18,001 bases of DNA from positions 1 to 18,001 of the forward strand of contig CAYGZM010000071.1 of NCBI GenBank assembly GCA_964354365.1. The letters run 5' to 3'. This DNA is from CAYGZM01 sp964354365 (lineage in GTDB: Bacteria; Planctomycetota; Phycisphaerae; Sedimentisphaerales; Anaerobacaceae). Made by a program: the position numbers and the translations under genes. Below the pieces are notes generated by a model. That model saw only the letters and a program-made list of their open reading frames with translations, did not search any database and was not told the DNA's origin. Within the stretch, counting starts at the first letter, position 1. Every line of letters starts with the position of its first letter. Below, piece by piece: positions 1-7,873 of this stretch.

Positions 1-148
1 AGTCCTATAAAATTGGCGGCAAATCGGTGTCTGGCCGGGTATTGTGGCGGCTATGCCCGCTTTTTTCGGGAGGTGCCCCGTTTGTCGCTGAGAATTGGTT
101 GAAAAGGCGCCCGCGATTCTGCGAAAGGTCATTGCGGTCTGGGTATTG
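1..148. other. Downstream flank of the NRPS gene, no gene seen
   Basis: This stretch lies 3' of the NRPS stop codon and at the window edge. I see no coding region in it. Positions 57-70 can form a short hairpin (CCCG, seven-base loop rich in T, CGGG), and 67-80 an alternative one (CGGG/CCCG). Neither is followed by a T-run on the minus strand, so no intrinsic terminator for the operon can be supported here. Confidence 0.4.
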
Positions 149-3100
149 CTACACCTTGTCGATCTTCCAGCACTTCAAAGGCAGGTTCCTGCTCTGAGCG
201 ACTACCACGGCGCGCCAGTTTACGCCGAGGTCCAGAAGTGAAAAAGACCATTGCCGAACCCCAGATGGGTCGCTCCGGTCCGCCAGGAGTGTCGGTGCCC
301 GCCCAGGTTCGGCGGACACGTCAAATTCCTTCAGGGGGATTATTCCTCGAGCCTTGATGTAAGCTTCTTTGCAGACCCAGCATCTATAAAAGGCCTCCTG
401 CTGCAAGCTCTCCGGCAGCTTGCTGATATCTTCGTATTCCCGCAAAGACAGTTGCCGCCTCGCAATTTCGAGCAGATCTGTCGCTGGATGGATGTACTCC
501 AGGTCGATACCGACCGGGCGGTTGCAAGTGAAGGCGTAGAGAGCCAAACCTTCGCGAGCAGACAGGCTGAAAGTCATATCCAACGGATTCTGCGTCTCGG
601 AAAGAGAGGGTCTGCCGTTCTCGGAGTATTGAAGCTCGATGTGGGCCGCCTTGATGCCTGTGTATCCGGCAAGCAGCTCACGCAGGAAACCGCGTCTTGC
701 AATGAACCGATCTCTATCTCGCGCCTGGGCATACCTATTGGCACGGTCTATCTCGTCCGATGACAACATCGATTTGTGCCTCGGCAGAGAGCCTGAGCCG
801 TCCAGATCGACAAGGAACACGTGCACTTCGTCCCGTGGAATTGGGAAGACCTCGGGAGCTGACGGCCAGGCCGCAAGGCCCCTTCGTGGGGTATCGCTGG
901 CCTCTGCTTTGTTCTGCATTTGTTTTTCAGCGATGCACCGAATTGAAGAGGAACTTCGGCTGGCATCTTGAATTTGGCGGATGTAGTTTGTGATTCTCTC
1001 GGCGAGCAGACTTACATACGGCTCTTTGAGAATATCAAGGTGGCCCGATGAGATTTCGTGGCATTCGATAGTGCCTGTCACATAGTGTTCCCAGCCGGCC
1101 AGTGCGTGAATCTTGCCGCGGTCGAGTGGGCTATCGAGATTAGTTTCTTGAAGAAGCAAGACGTTACCGGAATACCGGCCTTTGCGATTGTATGTGTACC
1201 ATGCTTCATAGGCAGACGCCTCGACTTTCTTGATGTTGGCGCGCAGACCGCGGTCGGCCACCGTCGCCGCTGAGTCGAATGCGCGTTCCTGTCGCCAGCG
1301 TCTGATTCGTCTTCTCAGGTCCTTCCTGAGTTTGAAGGACAGGTAATTTAGTCTCTCCTTGAAGGGCAGACGAAGGAAGTCCATCGATCGCAAGGCGTAG
1401 CGGACTAGGCGATACTTTGAGGTGCGCGGATACCCCGGTGCCGTAGCGGCAATTATCGCGAGCATGCCCACCTGTTGACCCTGTTCGGCCAGTTGGACAG
1501 CCATATCGAAGGCGATTCTCCCGCCCAGAGAATATCCGGCCAGGTGGTACGGCCCCTGTTTTTGGACGCCTCGGATCAAACCGACGAAATAGGCCGCCAT
1601 GTCCTCGATAGTCTTGTGGGGCTTGGCTTTTCCATCAAGACCCTGCAGTTCCAGTCCGTAGATGGGCCTGTCCGGATCCAGGCGGTTCGCCAGGGTGGAA
1701 AATGCCATTGAGTGCCCGCCTACACCGGGCAGAATGAAAATCGGGTCTCCTGAGCCCCCCGGCCTGATCAGCACGATCGAAGAACCGGGCGTGTCGGCCT
1801 GCCCGGTTGCGAGCAGTTCACATATCTGTTTGACGGTCGTGGCCTGGAAAAGAGTCGCAAGCGGAAGGGATTGGCCGAATCGCCCCAGTATCCTGTCCAG
1901 AAGCCTTACCGCCAGCAGAGAGTGCCCGCCCAGCTTGAAGAAGTCGTCGTGGATTCCCACCTTCTCCACGCCGAGGACCTCAGCGAAAATTTCGGCTAAG
2001 GCCCTCTGAACCGGAGTTTCGGGCGCCACGTAGCCGGCCTGACGGGTTTCAGTGGTCTGTTCAGGCCCAAGGCCCCGTGCGGGGGCGGGCAGTGCATTGC
2101 GGTCGATCTTGTCGTTGGGTGTCAGGGGCATCGAATCCAGGAATACCCAGGCAGAAGGGATCATGTACTCCGGCAACGTGTCTTTGAGGTAGTCCCGCAT
2201 ATCGTCGGGTCCGGCCGAGGCTCCCTGTGCCCGCACTACATAGGCCACCAATCGCTTGTCACCCGGCTGGTCTTCCCGGGCCAAGACCACGACCTGCCGA
2301 ACGGCCGGGTGCCTTCCGAGCGTTGACTCAATCTCGCCGAGTTCTATGCGAAAGCCCCGAATCTTGACCTGGTGGTCCAGACGCCCCAGGAATTCAATGT
2401 TCCCATCAGCCAGGTAACGGCACAGGTCTCCGGTCTTGTAGAGCTTTGTACGCCCGCTCGGATCGAAGGGATTGCTGACAAATCGTTCCCCTGTCAGCTC
2501 CGGACGGTTCACGTACCCACGGGCCAGGCCGTCTCCTCCGATGTATAATTCGCCCGGTGTGCCGGCCGGAACAGGATTCATCTGCTGATCCAGGATATAG
2601 ACCTGCGTACGTCCTATCGGACGGCCAATGGGAATGGAATGTAATCGCTCGTCGAGGCGCCTGGGAATGGGATAGCAACAGGTAAACGTGGTGTTCTCGG
2701 TAGGGCCGTAGCCATTGATCAACTGCGTGTTGGGCAATAACGCAAGTGCACGCCGGACATGCTCTACGGAGAGAGCTTCTCCACCGGTCAGCAGTTGAGA
2801 GACGCCTCTGAGTGCTTGGGGTTTCTTATCAATAATGAAGTTGAACAGGGACGAGGTCAACCACAGGCAGCTCACGTGATAAGTCTTGAGTATTTCGCTG
2901 AGCTTGTGCAGGTCCGGGATCCGATCCGGGAATAGTACGCAGCGATGCCCGTGCAGCAAGGCGGCCCATATTTCAAATGTGGAGGCGTCGAAACTTATAG
3001 GAGCCAATTGCAGGAAGGTCTGATAGCCCTCGAGGTCAACGTAGTCAACGCCGAACACCAGACGGACGATTCCCTTGTGCGGGATTGCGACTCCCTTGGG

Positions 3101-6100
3101 CCGGCCGGTTGAGCCGGATGTGAACATAACGTATGCGAGGTGATCGGGCTCGGTCAGGGAGGGTGGACTATCTACAGCCTCGCGGCTGATTGTACCCCAA
3201 TTGGCATTTAGGCAGATGCTTTGCGCGTTATGCGCTTCCAAATGTGAAATCAGAGAATCTTGCGTCAGGATAATCTTGAGATCCGTGTCCTCAATCATTT
3301 GTCTGAGGCGGCCTTTGGGGTAAGCGGTATCCAAAGGAACATAAGCGCCGCCGGCCTTTAGTATGCCCAACAGGGCGACTATGAGTTCGGCGCAGCGGTC
3401 CAAATATACGCCGACCAGCGTATCCGCTTTGACGCCCTGCCTTCTCAGGTAGTGCGCCAGCTGGTTGGCGCGTTCATTGAGCTGGCGGTAGGTCAACTGC
3501 TCAGTCTGGTGGACAACAGCCACGGCATCCGGGGTCTTGACGGCCTGTTCATCGAATAGCTGATGAACACACTTATCCTGCGGATAATCGCGAGCGGGCT
3601 GCTTCAAGTCCTCAACAATCGGCTTGGGCTCGCTATCTGCCAGAAGCACAAGATCGCGGAGGCGACTATCCGGATTGGAGGCGATTTCATCGAGCAGGCG
3701 CTGATAATAGCCCAGCAGTCTGCGGATCGTATCTGTCTTGAACAGATCCGTATTATACTCGGCTGTAGCAATCAGATGGTCCCCGAATTCCTCCATGAAC
3801 AGGGTCAGGTCGAGCTTGGAGGTATCAGTAGATATCTCTTCACATACAACTTCAAGCCCCGGCAGCGTGATTTGACGGTCGTGGGCATTCTGGATAACGA
3901 ACATTACCTGGAAAACAGGCGTCCGACTCGCGCTGCGTTCGGGCTGGAGGTGAACAACTAATTGCTCAAATGGCAGATCCTGATTGACGTAGCCATCCAG
4001 ACAAACCCGTTGCACTCGATCGAGAAGTTCGCAGAATGTCGGATTTCCCGACAGATTCGTGCGCAGCGCCAGGGTATTTACGAAAAAGCCTATAAGGGGC
4101 TCAATCTCCTCGCGCGTACGATTGGCTATGGGCGAGCCGACAATTAGGTCTTTCTGCCCGGTATAGCGGTGCAGCAAAACGTTAAAGGCGGCAAAAAGGG
4201 TCATAAACAGCGTCTTCCCCTCTCGGTAGCTCAACTGACGAAGGTCATTGGTGAGTTTCGTGCTTAGCGTCAGAGAGTCGCTGTGTCCCTTGTAAGTCTG
4301 AACAGCCGGGTGGTGGTAATCCGTGGGCAGCTCAAGAATCGGCAGAGGTTGCTTGAGCTGTTCGAGCCAATAGGAGAGCTGCTTCTGACGAGTTTCGCTT
4401 TCAAGCCACTTCTGCTGCCAATCCGCGTAATCGGCATACTGAATTGGCAAAGAAGGAAATTCGGGGCTTCGCCCCTGTATCCTTGCGCCGTAGGCCGCGG
4501 CAAGCTCGTGAAGAAGGACATCGACGGACCAGCCGTCGAAAACAATGTGATGCACCGTAAATAACAGGGCATGTGTATCCTGTGACAGACGGAGAATCCT
4601 AAAACGAATCAGGGGACCCTGCTTGAGATCAAAGAGTCTTTTGACCTCTTCTTTTATCACCGGGTGGTCAACAAGACCTCTCGGTCCTTCGGATGAAAGT
4701 TCAGATACTTTCTCTACCGGTACCTGCTGATATGTATGCGGATGTATGATCTGGACCGGTTCGCCCTCCCGCATCTCAAAAGTCGTCCGCAGGGAATCAT
4801 GACGTTGGATAATGTCGTTGAGGCTCTCTTCAATGGCTTGGATGTGGAGCGCACCTTTCAGATAGAGCATGAACGAGACGTTGTAAAGGGGGCTTTCATG
4901 CTCGAATTGATAGAGAAACCACATGCGTTTCTGGGCGTATGATGTGGCCAATGGGCCTCGGCGCGTAATCCTCGGGATTGGATCGGCAGAGGGATGAGCA
5001 TTGTGCCCGCGTGAGTTTTCCTCGATGAACTGGGACAGCTCGGCGATGGTTGGGTTTTCAAACAGCGCCGGTATCGGCACCTCTACGTTCAATCGGTTTT
5101 GGATGCGATATATGGCCTTGGTAGCAGTCAGCGAATGTCCGCCCAGCTTGAAGAAGTTGTCGTGGATGCCGACCTTCTCCAAACCGAGGACGTCGGCGAA
5201 GATATCTGTCATCGCCTTCTGAGTGGGAGTACCGGGTGGTGTGTAGCCGGCTTCCATGGTTCTGAGGTCCTGTTGCGGGGGCGGTAGCGCCTTGCGGTCG
5301 ATCTTACCGTTCGCGGTCAAAGGCATCGAATCCAGGAACACGAAAGCAGAAGGGATCATATACTCCGGCAAGATTTCTCCGAGATAATTCCGGAGATCTT
5401 CAGGCTCAGGCGTGGTCTGCTGTGGGCAGACCATGTATGCGACTAATCGCATGTCTCCGGGCTGGTCCTCGCGGGCCAGGACCACTACCTGCCTAACGGC
5501 CGGGTGTTTTCCAAGGGCCGACTCTATCTCGCCAAGCTCTATGCGAATACCACGGAGTTTAACCTGGTGGTCCACCCGCCCCAGAAACTCGATGTTGCCG
5601 TCCTTGAGGTAGCGACATAAATCTCCGGTCTTATAGAGCTTCGTTTGTCCACCTGGGTCTAAGGGGTTGGAGATGAACAGTTCCCGGGTTAAATCCGGAC
5701 GGTTCAAGTACCCACGGGCCAGCTGGACCCCGCCGATATACAGTTCCCCCACGGTTCCCACCGGGACCGGTTTCAGATTGTCGTCGAGGATGTGCAACTG
5801 CGTGTTCGCAATGGGCCGACCGATGGGCACAATGGGTCTATCCGCCTGGTTGCGACAATCCCACCAGCTGACGTGAATAGCAGCTTCAGTGGGGCCATAG
5901 AGATTATGCAGCTCTACGTGCGGCAGGCATTTGAAGAAGCGTTCACGCAGGTTATGAGGCAAGGCTTCGCCGGAACATATAACTCGCTTGAGATGTGTGA
6001 TGTCGCCGGTCCGCGGATGTTCGAGGAATACCGCCAGCATAGAGGGAACAAAGTGTGCACTCGTGATTCCCTCTCGAATAATCAGTTCATTCAAATAGCC

Positions 6101-6925
6101 CGGGTCCTTGTGTCCCCCGGGTCTGGCAAAGACCAGCGTAGATCCCGCTATCAGGGGCAGCAATAGCTCGTACACTGATACGTCGAAGGTAAAGCGAGTC
6201 TGCTGCAACAAGCGGTCGGAACGGGTTGGAACAAATGTTTCCTGCAGCCACAATAGGTGATTGACCAACGCAACGTGATCGACCATGACGCCTTTCGGCG
6301 CGCCGGTCGAGCCGGACGTAAACATGACATATGCGAGGTTATGCGGTCGGGCGATGTTCTTAAGATTTGTTTTTGGGAGCGCTTCAACATTCGACCACTC
6401 ACTGTCAATGCAGAATATCTGCTCAGATCTCGAGGGCAGCCTGTCTGCACATTTGTACTGAGTCAGAATAACGTTCGCATGGATCTCATCTATCATCAGG
6501 GCTAACCGTTCTTTGGGGTCGCCGGGATCGAGTGGGACATAAGCACCGCCTGCTTTAAGTATGGCCATAATGGCGACTATCATTTCGGTGCAGCGCTCTA
6601 TACACAAGCCTACAAGCGTATCCGGTTTGACGCCCTGCTTTCTCAGGTAGTGCGCCAGCTGGTTGGCGCGTTCATTGAGCTGGCGGTAGGTCAGCTGCTC
6701 GGTCAGGTAGATGACGGCTACAGCATCGGGAATCTTTCCCACCTGCTCTTCGAATAAGTCTTGAACGCACTTGTCTAACGGATAATCACGATTAGTCTCG
6801 TTCCAGGAAGTTGGGACCTGCCCAATGTTTGTCGAGGCGGACGAAGTGATCTTGGAAGTCTCCTCGATAGACTGCTTTCGAACCGCTTTGTCCGGATTAG
6901 TTTTCTCTGAAGGGACATCCTTCAT
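149..6925 (-). CDS. Bimodular NRPS (A-T-C-A-T-TE) with fused C-terminal Sfp-type phosphopantetheinyl transferase
   Basis: Cytoplasmic assembly-line enzyme of 2258 residues that should join two amino acids. Seen in order: A1 about 55-548 (A3 motif 197-213, YKTGDL 431-436, A10 Lys541); T1 about 565-635 (GGHS, Ser598); LCL-like C about 655-1095 (HHIVFDG, His792/His793/Asp797); A2 about 1118-1614 (A3 1263-1279, Lys1606); T2 about 1636-1705 (Ser1669); type I TE about 1726-1985 (GYSLGG, Ser1799; GHLDILKEP, His1962); a Ser/Arg-rich linker; and a PPTase about 2033-2245 (VGIDLE with Asp2141/Glu2143; WVCKEA with Glu2187). No C domain precedes A1, so it is a loading module. Read against GrsA, the codes are D-V-Y-H-I-S-L-I-H-K (A1, near Ser) and D-A-F-W-L-G-G-T-F-K (A2, near Val). 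Oddities: Ala1826 at the usual TE Asp position and Ala2123 at the usual PPTase His. The ATG at 6925 has AGAGG about 10 nt upstream. It is the last gene of a three-gene operon. Domain calls are firm; the product is inference. Confidence 0.97.
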   Translation of the reverse strand: MKDVPSEKTNPDKAVRKQSIEETSKITSSASTNIGQVPTSWNETNRDYPLDKCVQDLFEEQVGKIPDAVAVIYLTEQLTYRQLNERANQLAHYLRKQGVKPDTLVGLCIERCTEMIVAIMAILKAGGAYVPLDPGDPKERLALMIDEIHANVILTQYKCADRLPSRSEQIFCIDSEWSNVEALPKTNLKNIARPHNLAYVMFTSGSTGAPKGVMVDHVALVNHLLWLQETFVPTRSDRLLQQTRFTFDVSVYELLLPLIAGSTLVFARPGGHKDPGYLNELIIREGITSAHFVPSMLAVFLEHPRTGDITHLKRVICSGEALPHNLRERFFKCLPHVELHNLYGPTEAAIHVSWWDCRNQADRPIVPIGRPIANTQLHILDDNLKPVPVGTVGELYIGGVQLARGYLNRPDLTRELFISNPLDPGGQTKLYKTGDLCRYLKDGNIEFLGRVDHQVKLRGIRIELGEIESALGKHPAVRQVVVLAREDQPGDMRLVAYMVCPQQTTPEPEDLRNYLGEILPEYMIPSAFVFLDSMPLTANGKIDRKALPPPQQDLRTMEAGYTPPGTPTQKAMTDIFADVLGLEKVGIHDNFFKLGGHSLTATKAIYRIQNRLNVEVPIPALFENPTIAELSQFIEENSRGHNAHPSADPIPRITRRGPLATSYAQKRMWFLYQFEHESPLYNVSFMLYLKGALHIQAIEESLNDIIQRHDSLRTTFEMREGEPVQIIHPHTYQQVPVEKVSELSSEGPRGLVDHPVIKEEVKRLFDLKQGPLIRFRILRLSQDTHALLFTVHHIVFDGWSVDVLLHELAAAYGARIQGRSPEFPSLPIQYADYADWQQKWLESETRQKQLSYWLEQLKQPLPILELPTDYHHPAVQTYKGHSDSLTLSTKLTNDLRQLSYREGKTLFMTLFAAFNVLLHRYTGQKDLIVGSPIANRTREEIEPLIGFFVNTLALRTNLSGNPTFCELLDRVQRVCLDGYVNQDLPFEQLVVHLQPERSASRTPVFQVMFVIQNAHDRQITLPGLEVVCEEISTDTSKLDLTLFMEEFGDHLIATAEYNTDLFKTDTIRRLLGYYQRLLDEIASNPDSRLRDLVLLADSEPKPIVEDLKQPARDYPQDKCVHQLFDEQAVKTPDAVAVVHQTEQLTYRQLNERANQLAHYLRRQGVKADTLVGVYLDRCAELIVALLGILKAGGAYVPLDTAYPKGRLRQMIEDTDLKIILTQDSLISHLEAHNAQSICLNANWGTISREAVDSPPSLTEPDHLAYVMFTSGSTGRPKGVAIPHKGIVRLVFGVDYVDLEGYQTFLQLAPISFDASTFEIWAALLHGHRCVLFPDRIPDLHKLSEILKTYHVSCLWLTSSLFNFIIDKKPQALRGVSQLLTGGEALSVEHVRRALALLPNTQLINGYGPTENTTFTCCYPIPRRLDERLHSIPIGRPIGRTQVYILDQQMNPVPAGTPGELYIGGDGLARGYVNRPELTGERFVSNPFDPSGRTKLYKTGDLCRYLADGNIEFLGRLDHQVKIRGFRIELGEIESTLGRHPAVRQVVVLAREDQPGDKRLVAYVVRAQGASAGPDDMRDYLKDTLPEYMIPSAWVFLDSMPLTPNDKIDRNALPAPARGLGPEQTTETRQAGYVAPETPVQRALAEIFAEVLGVEKVGIHDDFFKLGGHSLLAVRLLDRILGRFGQSLPLATLFQATTVKQICELLATGQADTPGSSIVLIRPGGSGDPIFILPGVGGHSMAFSTLANRLDPDRPIYGLELQGLDGKAKPHKTIEDMAAYFVGLIRGVQKQGPYHLAGYSLGGRIAFDMAVQLAEQGQQVGMLAIIAATAPGYPRTSKYRLVRYALRSMDFLRLPFKERLNYLSFKLRKDLRRRIRRWRQERAFDSAATVADRGLRANIKKVEASAYEAWYTYNRKGRYSGNVLLLQETNLDSPLDRGKIHALAGWEHYVTGTIECHEISSGHLDILKEPYVSLLAERITNYIRQIQDASRSSSSIRCIAEKQMQNKAEASDTPRRGLAAWPSAPEVFPIPRDEVHVFLVDLDGSGSLPRHKSMLSSDEIDRANRYAQARDRDRFIARRGFLRELLAGYTGIKAAHIELQYSENGRPSLSETQNPLDMTFSLSAREGLALYAFTCNRPVGIDLEYIHPATDLLEIARRQLSLREYEDISKLPESLQQEAFYRCWVCKEAYIKARGIIPLKEFDVSAEPGRAPTLLADRSDPSGVRQWSFSLLDLGVNWRAVVVAQSRNLPLKCWKIDKV
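3417..3510. repeat. Direct repeat copy in the A2-coding region (pair with 6615-6708)
   Basis: A 94-bp segment encoding the start of the A2 domain (around residues 1140-1170) matches 6615-6708 in the A1-coding region with five mismatches by eye; 3442-3495 is identical over 54 bp. The copies are in direct orientation and 3.2 kb apart. They encode the shared motif around TYRQLNERANQLAHYL. This is stronger than protein-level conservation requires, since synonymous positions also agree, and suggests module duplication or later gene conversion. Confidence 0.9.
6615..6708. repeat. Direct repeat copy in the A1-coding region (pair with 3417-3510)
   Basis: Partner of the 94-bp direct repeat at 3417-3510; the perfectly identical core here is 6640-6693. 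Recombination between the two copies would excise about 3.2 kb and, because 3198 bp is a multiple of three, would leave an in-frame single-module A-T-TE-PPTase protein. Confidence 0.9.
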
Positions 6926-6967
6926 GAGGCGAAACCTCTTATATTCACGACCATTCGGCCTGTAAAT

Positions 6968-7873
6968 TCAACCCTTTTCCTTAAATTCACCCGGTGAGCG
7001 GCCGTATTGCCCGTGACCGCTCCTGAGTTTCAGCAACTGCCGTATCTCTGCCGGAGCCATGACCTCTCGACCGAATGCCGCAGCCAACTGGTGGATGCGA
7101 CGCAGGAGATCCGTGTTTGTGGCCTTGCGGGTCCTCTTGCTGTCGAACCATATACTGTCCTCCAGTCCGACCCTTACGCCTCCGCCGGATATTACGGCCA
7201 GGGCGTTCATGCGGAATTGAGCGTCTCCTACTGCGCCAAGACTCCACAATGACTGCGCTGGTAAATCATTAATCATCACCCCCACGTGCAGGAGGTCCGG
7301 TTGGGCGCATGCGATGTTCCCGACGATCAGGTTGAAGTAATGTGGGGGTTCCAGCAGGCCTTTCCTGATAAGGTACTTGGCGTAGTTGATCATCCCGCTG
7401 TCAAACGCCTCCAGCTCCGGGAGGATGCCGCGCGACATCATTCTGCTTGCCAGGGCCTTTATCGTATCCGGGGTATTGATACTCGCCTGCTGATTAAAGT
7501 TGAGAGAGCTGAGTGTCAGGCTCCCCATGTCCGGTTTCAAATCTCCGTCCAATTCAAGGGGCTCCTCTCGCCTCTCGAGCTCGTTGATCTCGCGCCCGCT
7601 TAACGACACGCAGATGACCAGCTCCGGCGCAAACGAGCGTATGCCCTCAATGATCTTCCCATAGACTTCACCCTTGCAGGTGGGCTTGCCGCTGCCTTGG
7701 TCGCGTGCATGAATATGGACCATCGTGATACCCAGCTCCACCGCACGATGGACGTCTTCGACCACTTCGGCCGTCGAGATGGGGATGTGAGGTGTCATTT
7801 TCCTCGTCGGAATCATCCCCGTCGGGGTGAAGTTGATTATGAGGTCCTGGATGTCTGCCTGATTCTGGCTCAT
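6968..7873 (-). CDS. Beta-keto acid cleavage enzyme (BKACE / DUF849 family, 3-keto-5-aminohexanoate cleavage enzyme-like)
   Basis: A 301-residue protein of normal family length. Known members use a zinc site to cleave a beta-keto acid with acetyl-CoA, giving acetoacetate and a new acyl-CoA. Visible marks: N-terminal NFTPTGMIPTRK; the zinc motif HIHARD (His53, His55); PELEAFDSG (153-160); VRVGLED with the presumed third ligand Glu238; and the C-terminal stretch ending AAAFGREVMAPAEIRQLL. The family usually has GGHVRVGLED, but here Gly232 replaces that His, which may matter for substrate choice. Start: the ATG at 7873 overlaps the stop of the acyltransferase gene as ATGA, and GAGGG lies 4 nt upstream; a longer reading back to 8224 only antitranslates the acyltransferase gene in another frame. 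It lies 42 nt before the NRPS, so it may supply or remove a precursor. The substrate cannot be told from sequence. Confidence 0.93.
   Translation of the reverse strand: MSQNQADIQDLIINFTPTGMIPTRKMTPHIPISTAEVVEDVHRAVELGITMVHIHARDQGSGKPTCKGEVYGKIIEGIRSFAPELVICVSLSGREINELERREEPLELDGDLKPDMGSLTLSSLNFNQQASINTPDTIKALASRMMSRGILPELEAFDSGMINYAKYLIRKGLLEPPHYFNLIVGNIACAQPDLLHVGVMINDLPAQSLWSLGAVGDAQFRMNALAVISGGGVRVGLEDSIWFDSKRTRKATNTDLLRRIHQLAAAFGREVMAPAEIRQLLKLRSGHGQYGRSPGEFKEKG

Noticed and set aside
251..6505. Many plus-strand open frames (for example 251-763, 3563-3961, 5792-6166)
   Set aside because: They lie opposite the NRPS, have low-complexity or Arg/Ser-rich translations with no domains, and are antisense shadows of a firm gene.
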